Positions 60,062-64,000 of a stretch of 64,000 nucleotides of DNA are shown one piece after another. Below the pieces are notes generated by a model. It made no database searches and was not told the DNA's origin. It was given only the letters and a program-made list of their open reading frames with translations. The stretch lies in the NCBI GenBank assembly GCA_947504045.1, contig CANNFY010000001.1:496001-560000 (forward strand), given 5' to 3'. Origin of the DNA: an uncultured Maribacter sp. (lineage in GTDB: Bacteria; Bacteroidota; Bacteroidia; Flavobacteriales; Flavobacteriaceae). Each line of letters opens with the position of its first letter. Within the stretch, counting starts at the first letter, position 1. A program made the position numbers and the translations under genes.

Positions 60062-63000
60062 TTATCGTTTTAAAAATAGGGCTTCTGGCAATTCTTTATC
60101 AATAGTAAATCCGTTTTCTAGAACATTATCTATATGTAAAGATTTACTTTCTTTTAAAAGGATTAAGATAGTAATTTCAGATTTTAAAAGTGCTATGACT
60201 TCTTCAGAATTAAAAGAATCTAAATTTACTATAGCCACATTTGCTGTGTCTTTTAAGGCTTCTAATACCGTATTTGAAAAATTATATTTTTTATAATTAT
60301 ATGTAATGTAGCTATTAGCAACAATTTTTCTGGCCTCAGAATCTTTAATATATGTGGTTATTTTTCTGTCTGGGGCATCTAATTTTAATAAAAAATCTAA
60401 TTGCCCAAAATCTTTAGACAAATGTATAATTGATGCTTTAGAGTCTAAATAATCTATAATTTTTTTATACGTAGTAGCATATAATTTTAAATCTGACTTA
60501 ACGGTATTGTATATAGTATTTCCTTTATATCTATATTCTAGTAACACTAAAGAATGAAAATATGTAACATCTTCTACATTTTTTCGAATTGCATTAAACT
60601 CTTTTCTAAAATATGTACTTATTTGTTTGGTTTTTTCTCTTGTAGTTTCTCCATAAGAAGAATCTTGAATTCCTATTTTATCTAAAACTTTAATTGTTAT
60701 ACTACCATCTCGTATAATAAAACTTCCTTTTGGAAGTACTTCTGAATTACCATGAATAAGAATTGGCACAATATCTAACTCTAATTTATCTGCCAAATAA
60801 AAAGCTCCTTTATGAAATCTTTTTATCTTATTTGTTCTTGAGCGCGTACCTTCTGGAAACGTAATAAGAGAATACCCTTGTGCTACTTTTTTACGTAGAT
60901 GTGCCTCGCCATTTTCTACTCCTTTAGAAACCGGATAAAAACCTGCCGCTTGTACTGCCTTACCAAATACAGGAGAATTATACACCCAATCGTTCACTAA
61001 AAAAACAATTTTTGGATGTAACATTCCTATTGCTAAAATGTCTAAGAAAGAGGTATGGTTTGCAATAATCATAACCGGTTTTTTTAAAGTCTCTTTCTTT
61101 AAACCAATTACTTTTTTAGAAACAAAGCCGTTGGTATACAGTACAGAACCCATAAGCTTAGAAATAGCTTTATGAAACCATCCCATTTTTATTTTTTTTG
61201 AAACCGGTATTATTTTAAGCAGTATACTAAAAAAAGAAAGTGCCAAACCACCTAATCCAAAATAGGTAAAAGACAAAATAGAATGTATAAAAAGGCGAAA
61301 AGAAATTGGTCTTTTAGTTTTATTGCCGATAAACAATTTAAATAATAACGGTTGTACCGTAAATGCTATAAGCACCGCAGATAGTATACCTACTAAAGAA
61401 ACTACCGAAATAGTATATAATGCAGGGTGTTTTGCAAAAACAAGAACCCCAACACCCAATATAGTTGTTATAACAGATAGTAAAATAGAAGTTTTATGTG
61501 TAGGCAACGCTTTTTCGCCTGTTCTACTTTCTGCAAGAAGACCGTTGGTAATAAAAATGCTATAATCTACCCCTAAACCAAAAATAAACGTAGAAATAAT
61601 AATGTTAAAAATATTAAACTCTATACCCAAAAGCCCCATAATACCAATGGTTAAAAACCAGGTTAAGAATATTGGAATTCCTGTTACCAAGGTTAAAGAA
61701 AAGCTTTTGTAAAAAAGAAGCAATAACACTAAAACTGCAAGTACCGAGTAACCTATTAGGCGATTAAAATCGTTTTTTAGGTTACCCAAAAATGCCTCAT
61801 TCATTCCTTGGCGATCAATTAAAATTGTTTGCTTATTCTTTAGGGTTTCCTTAATAATTTGCGCATTTTCTGGAGTTTCTACTTTTAGTAAAGAAGTTAC
61901 TGCAGTAAAGTCCTCTTTAGTACCAATAAAATCTTCTATAGCTAAAACATTAATTTTTTTAAATGCGTCTAAAGAAAGGGAGCTAAAGTCTTTTTCTAAA
62001 AGGTTGTAAAACGAACTAAAAATTTGTGGTTTAAAGCCTAATGCATTTCCAAATTCTATGAGGTTTTTTTGAGTATCTAGGTGTTTATTATTTCCCCAGA
62101 ATGTTTTCCAACGTTTAATCTTTTGTTTTTGTTTTTTCTGAGACGCAACAAGAGCACCTATAGAGCTGTAATTTTTAAGTACACCTTTATTTTTGTTCTC
62201 TTTTAAAAGGCCATAAATACTATCATTTATTTGTAATGCACTTTCTAAATTATTACCGTAAGCAGCTGCATAGATAGATTTTGAACCAATATCTGTTAGT
62301 GCTTCTAAATTATTTCGAGCATTTAATAATACTTTAGGTTCGTAGTTCATCTTAGCAATATCTGTATTAAACAACACCTTATTATAGGTAAAAATGCTAA
62401 CAACTAATGCTAAAGCTATACCAGAAAGAACAATTTTATTTTTATGAATTTGATATGATGCTACACGGTCTAAAATATTCTTTTTAGAAACCTTTTCTTT
62501 CTTAGCCTTATATATTTGCGGAATTAATAGCAGAGCAAAAAACGATGCTCCTAAAACACTTATAGCTGCAAAAATACCAAGGTCTTGTAATGCTTGCGAT
62601 TTTATAAATAGCAAACACAAAAAAGCACTAGCCGTAGTTACACTACTCATTAAAATTGATGGAGCAACATCTACATACAAACTTTTTATACTCTTATTGT
62701 TTCTTATATGTGTAAGTATATGTAAAGAATAATCTAAGGTTACTCCTAAAAGCACAGAACCTATGCCTAATGATATTGCTGAAATTTTACCGCGCAATAA
62801 ATATAAAATTGCAATAGATACTAATCCTCCAAAAACAGTTGGCAAAAAAAGAACAATAGGAACTGTAAGTTTACGATAAAAGAAAATAAGTATAACCAAA
62901 AGTAGCGTTAATGCTATTCCTACTGTAAATTGAATATCTTTTTTAATTTGATTAGCATTTGCTACTGCAACTAAGGCTGCTCCAAAATATTCGCTGCTTA

Positions 63001-63736
63001 CTTTGCCTTTAAATTGTGCATTTAAATGGTCTTGTATTTTATATAACGATTTAGAAAAAACAGTGTTTTTATCTGTTTCACTAGAAGGATATTTTGGGGT
63101 TACAAAAAGTAATATATGCTGTTCATCTTTACTTAGTAAAAAACCGTCTTTTAATACAAAATCATCGCCAACACCTAAACTCTGTAGTTTTTTCATTGCT
63201 ATAAAAGAAAGGCCTAATGGGTCTTTTAAAATTGTTTTCTTAGCAACTATTCCTGTAGGAGAAATAAGGGTTTTATAATTTTGCTTAGTTATACTTTCTA
63301 AGCTATCTCTTGTAATTTTTTGTTCTATTATTTTATAATCCGATTCCTCTAAAAAAAGTGGTAAGTTTTCGTAAATAAAATCAATAGTATTAAAAATTGT
63401 AGTGTCCGAAATTTTGCCTTGAATATTTTTTATATAATCAGACTCCTTAGCTAAACTATCTAAAAAAGTGTTTGCATAGGCAGTAATATCAGAAACCTTA
63501 CTATTGGGTTCTCTTTTTATGTTTATGATAATTTTATCTGTAAACTTTACGGTCTGTAATACTTTTTGGTAGTCTTTATTATCGGTATTTACAGGAATAA
63601 GCTTTGTAATATCTTCCTCAAAAGTAATTTTACTTGCTACATACCCAAAAGCAACTAAAACAAATAATAAGACTATTAAGCCCACCACTTTATGGTTACG
63701 TATTTGTTTGTATATGTTGTATAGAAATTTACCCAT
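60062..63736 (-). CDS. MMPL/RND-type membrane protein fused to 1-acylglycerol-phosphate acyltransferase
   Basis: This 1224-aa inner-membrane fusion has two MMPL halves, each a large periplasmic loop and a bundle of membrane helices (about 1-850; GVTLDYSLHILTHI and FGLGVDYSIFITNGL are the family hallmarks). A PlsC-type acyltransferase (about 890-1060) follows with NHTSFLD (the HX4D motif) and FPEGTRSR. A C-terminal segment (about 1060-1224) resembles a degenerate methyltransferase-like domain. Similar fusions occur in aryl-polyene/flexirubin clusters and probably export and esterify the pigment. It overlaps the DUF2062 gene upstream by 8 bp. Confidence 0.88.
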   Translation of the reverse strand: MGKFLYNIYKQIRNHKVVGLIVLLFVLVAFGYVASKITFEEDITKLIPVNTDNKDYQKVLQTVKFTDKIIINIKREPNSKVSDITAYANTFLDSLAKESDYIKNIQGKISDTTIFNTIDFIYENLPLFLEESDYKIIEQKITRDSLESITKQNYKTLISPTGIVAKKTILKDPLGLSFIAMKKLQSLGVGDDFVLKDGFLLSKDEQHILLFVTPKYPSSETDKNTVFSKSLYKIQDHLNAQFKGKVSSEYFGAALVAVANANQIKKDIQFTVGIALTLLLVILIFFYRKLTVPIVLFLPTVFGGLVSIAILYLLRGKISAISLGIGSVLLGVTLDYSLHILTHIRNNKSIKSLYVDVAPSILMSSVTTASAFLCLLFIKSQALQDLGIFAAISVLGASFFALLLIPQIYKAKKEKVSKKNILDRVASYQIHKNKIVLSGIALALVVSIFTYNKVLFNTDIAKMNYEPKVLLNARNNLEALTDIGSKSIYAAAYGNNLESALQINDSIYGLLKENKNKGVLKNYSSIGALVASQKKQKQKIKRWKTFWGNNKHLDTQKNLIEFGNALGFKPQIFSSFYNLLEKDFSSLSLDAFKKINVLAIEDFIGTKEDFTAVTSLLKVETPENAQIIKETLKNKQTILIDRQGMNEAFLGNLKNDFNRLIGYSVLAVLVLLLLFYKSFSLTLVTGIPIFLTWFLTIGIMGLLGIEFNIFNIIISTFIFGLGVDYSIFITNGLLAESRTGEKALPTHKTSILLSVITTILGVGVLVFAKHPALYTISVVSLVGILSAVLIAFTVQPLLFKLFIGNKTKRPISFRLFIHSILSFTYFGLGGLALSFFSILLKIIPVSKKIKMGWFHKAISKLMGSVLYTNGFVSKKVIGLKKETLKKPVMIIANHTSFLDILAIGMLHPKIVFLVNDWVYNSPVFGKAVQAAGFYPVSKGVENGEAHLRKKVAQGYSLITFPEGTRSRTNKIKRFHKGAFYLADKLELDIVPILIHGNSEVLPKGSFIIRDGSITIKVLDKIGIQDSSYGETTREKTKQISTYFRKEFNAIRKNVEDVTYFHSLVLLEYRYKGNTIYNTVKSDLKLYATTYKKIIDYLDSKASIIHLSKDFGQLDFLLKLDAPDRKITTYIKDSEARKIVANSYITYNYKKYNFSNTVLEALKDTANVAIVNLDSFNSEEVIALLKSEITILILLKESKSLHIDNVLENGFTIDKELPEALFLKR

Positions 63737-64000
63737 TATGGCTTACCAACTTTTTTTTCTCAAAAACAGTTAAAAATAAATATGCTGATAATCCAAATAA
63801 AATTGCACCTATAGTAGCTAAAGTTAAACTACCTACTATATAGGTTTTTAAATGCTTTAAACCTTCAAAATTAGTAGTCATTTCTTCTAAAGTGTAAGAA
63901 TAATATTCTCCTAACATAAATTGACCAACCTTAGAACTTGCATATAATACAAAAGGTATAAAAGGTGGCAAACTAATATTAGAAAAGGTAAATGCCAACA
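63729..64000 (-). CDS. DUF2062-like membrane protein, C-terminal part (cut by window edge)
   Basis: The ORF is open to the right edge, so the N-terminus lies outside; the ATG at 63998 is internal. The visible 89 residues contain TFSNISLPPFIPFVLYASSKVGQFMLG, a DUF2062-type block, and a final membrane helix (VGSLTLATIGAILFGLSAYLFLTV). Such proteins are found next to acyltransferases in pigment and lipid clusters, with unknown biochemical function. It overlaps the MMPL fusion gene and is part of the same operon. Confidence 0.75.
   Translation of the reverse strand, partial: LAFTFSNISLPPFIPFVLYASSKVGQFMLGEYYSYTLEEMTTNFEGLKHLKTYIVGSLTLATIGAILFGLSAYLFLTVFEKKKLVSHNG

Noticed and set aside
1-64000. 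CRISPR array, prophage, rRNA or complete tRNA genes
   Set aside because: I saw no regularly spaced direct repeats, phage structural genes, rRNA sequence or canonical tRNA; the only tRNA-like signal is the deleted structure at 49617-49682.

Overview
The window is AT-rich and comes from a marine flavobacterium (Bacteroidota, probably Flavobacteriaceae). The grounds are a SusC/SusD pair, rows of lipoprotein glycosidases and sulfatases, promoters of the Bacteroidota type (TTG-N19-TAnnTTTG), starts without Shine-Dalgarno sequences, and an operon resembling the flexirubin (aryl polyene) pigment clusters.

Region 1 (1-43425) is one large polysaccharide/glycan utilization locus (PUL). Twenty-two complete genes and one partial gene lie head to tail on the minus strand from 36077 down to the left edge. 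In transcription order they are: GH92 alpha-mannosidase, SSS symporter, GH130 mannoside phosphorylase, CBM9-like protein, GHL10-type lipoprotein, GH20, a second GH92, a PNGase F-type amidase, then six complete sulfatases and one partial sulfatase interleaved with two GH29, one GH95, two GH3, an SGNH esterase-like protein and a second GH20. A LytS-type kinase and LytTR regulator and the SusC/SusD pair are transcribed the other way. PNGase + GH92 + GH20 + GH130 indicates N-glycans. The fucosidases, the GH3 enzymes (one of xylosidase type) and the seven sulfatases suggest a heavily fucosylated, possibly xylosylated and sulfated N-glycan, such as an algal or marine-animal glycoprotein. Proposed flow: SusCD capture; PNGase release; desulfation, deacetylation and defucosylation in the periplasm or at the surface; mannose trimming by GH92; import of a small product by the SSS carrier; phosphorolysis of Man-GlcNAc by cytoplasmic GH130.

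Region 2 (43455-46884) has a secreted protein of unknown role, an LpxR-like lipid A deacylase, and a MarR/GNAT pair with a well-formed palindrome at its promoter.

Region 3 (46885-50861) is a complete 3977-bp IS1595-family passenger-carrying transposon with perfect 25-bp terminal inverted repeats and an 8-bp target duplication (TTACAACC). Besides the transposase it carries a DUF4760-like membrane protein, a 167-aa protein of unknown function, at least four micro-ORFs missed by the ORF track, a tmRNA-like acceptor/T-arm structure, and an array of RNA hairpins. Two of these hairpins share an identical loop on different stems. This is the least explained part of the window.

Region 4 (50862-64000) has ssb, recQ, then a minus-strand operon resembling the accessory part of a flexirubin/aryl-polyene pigment cluster: DUF2062 protein (cut by the right edge), MMPL-acyltransferase fusion, CrtI-like oxidoreductase, JmjC-like cupin, C45 acylase-like lipoprotein, PaaK-like ligase, transglutaminase-like lipoprotein and a small protein.
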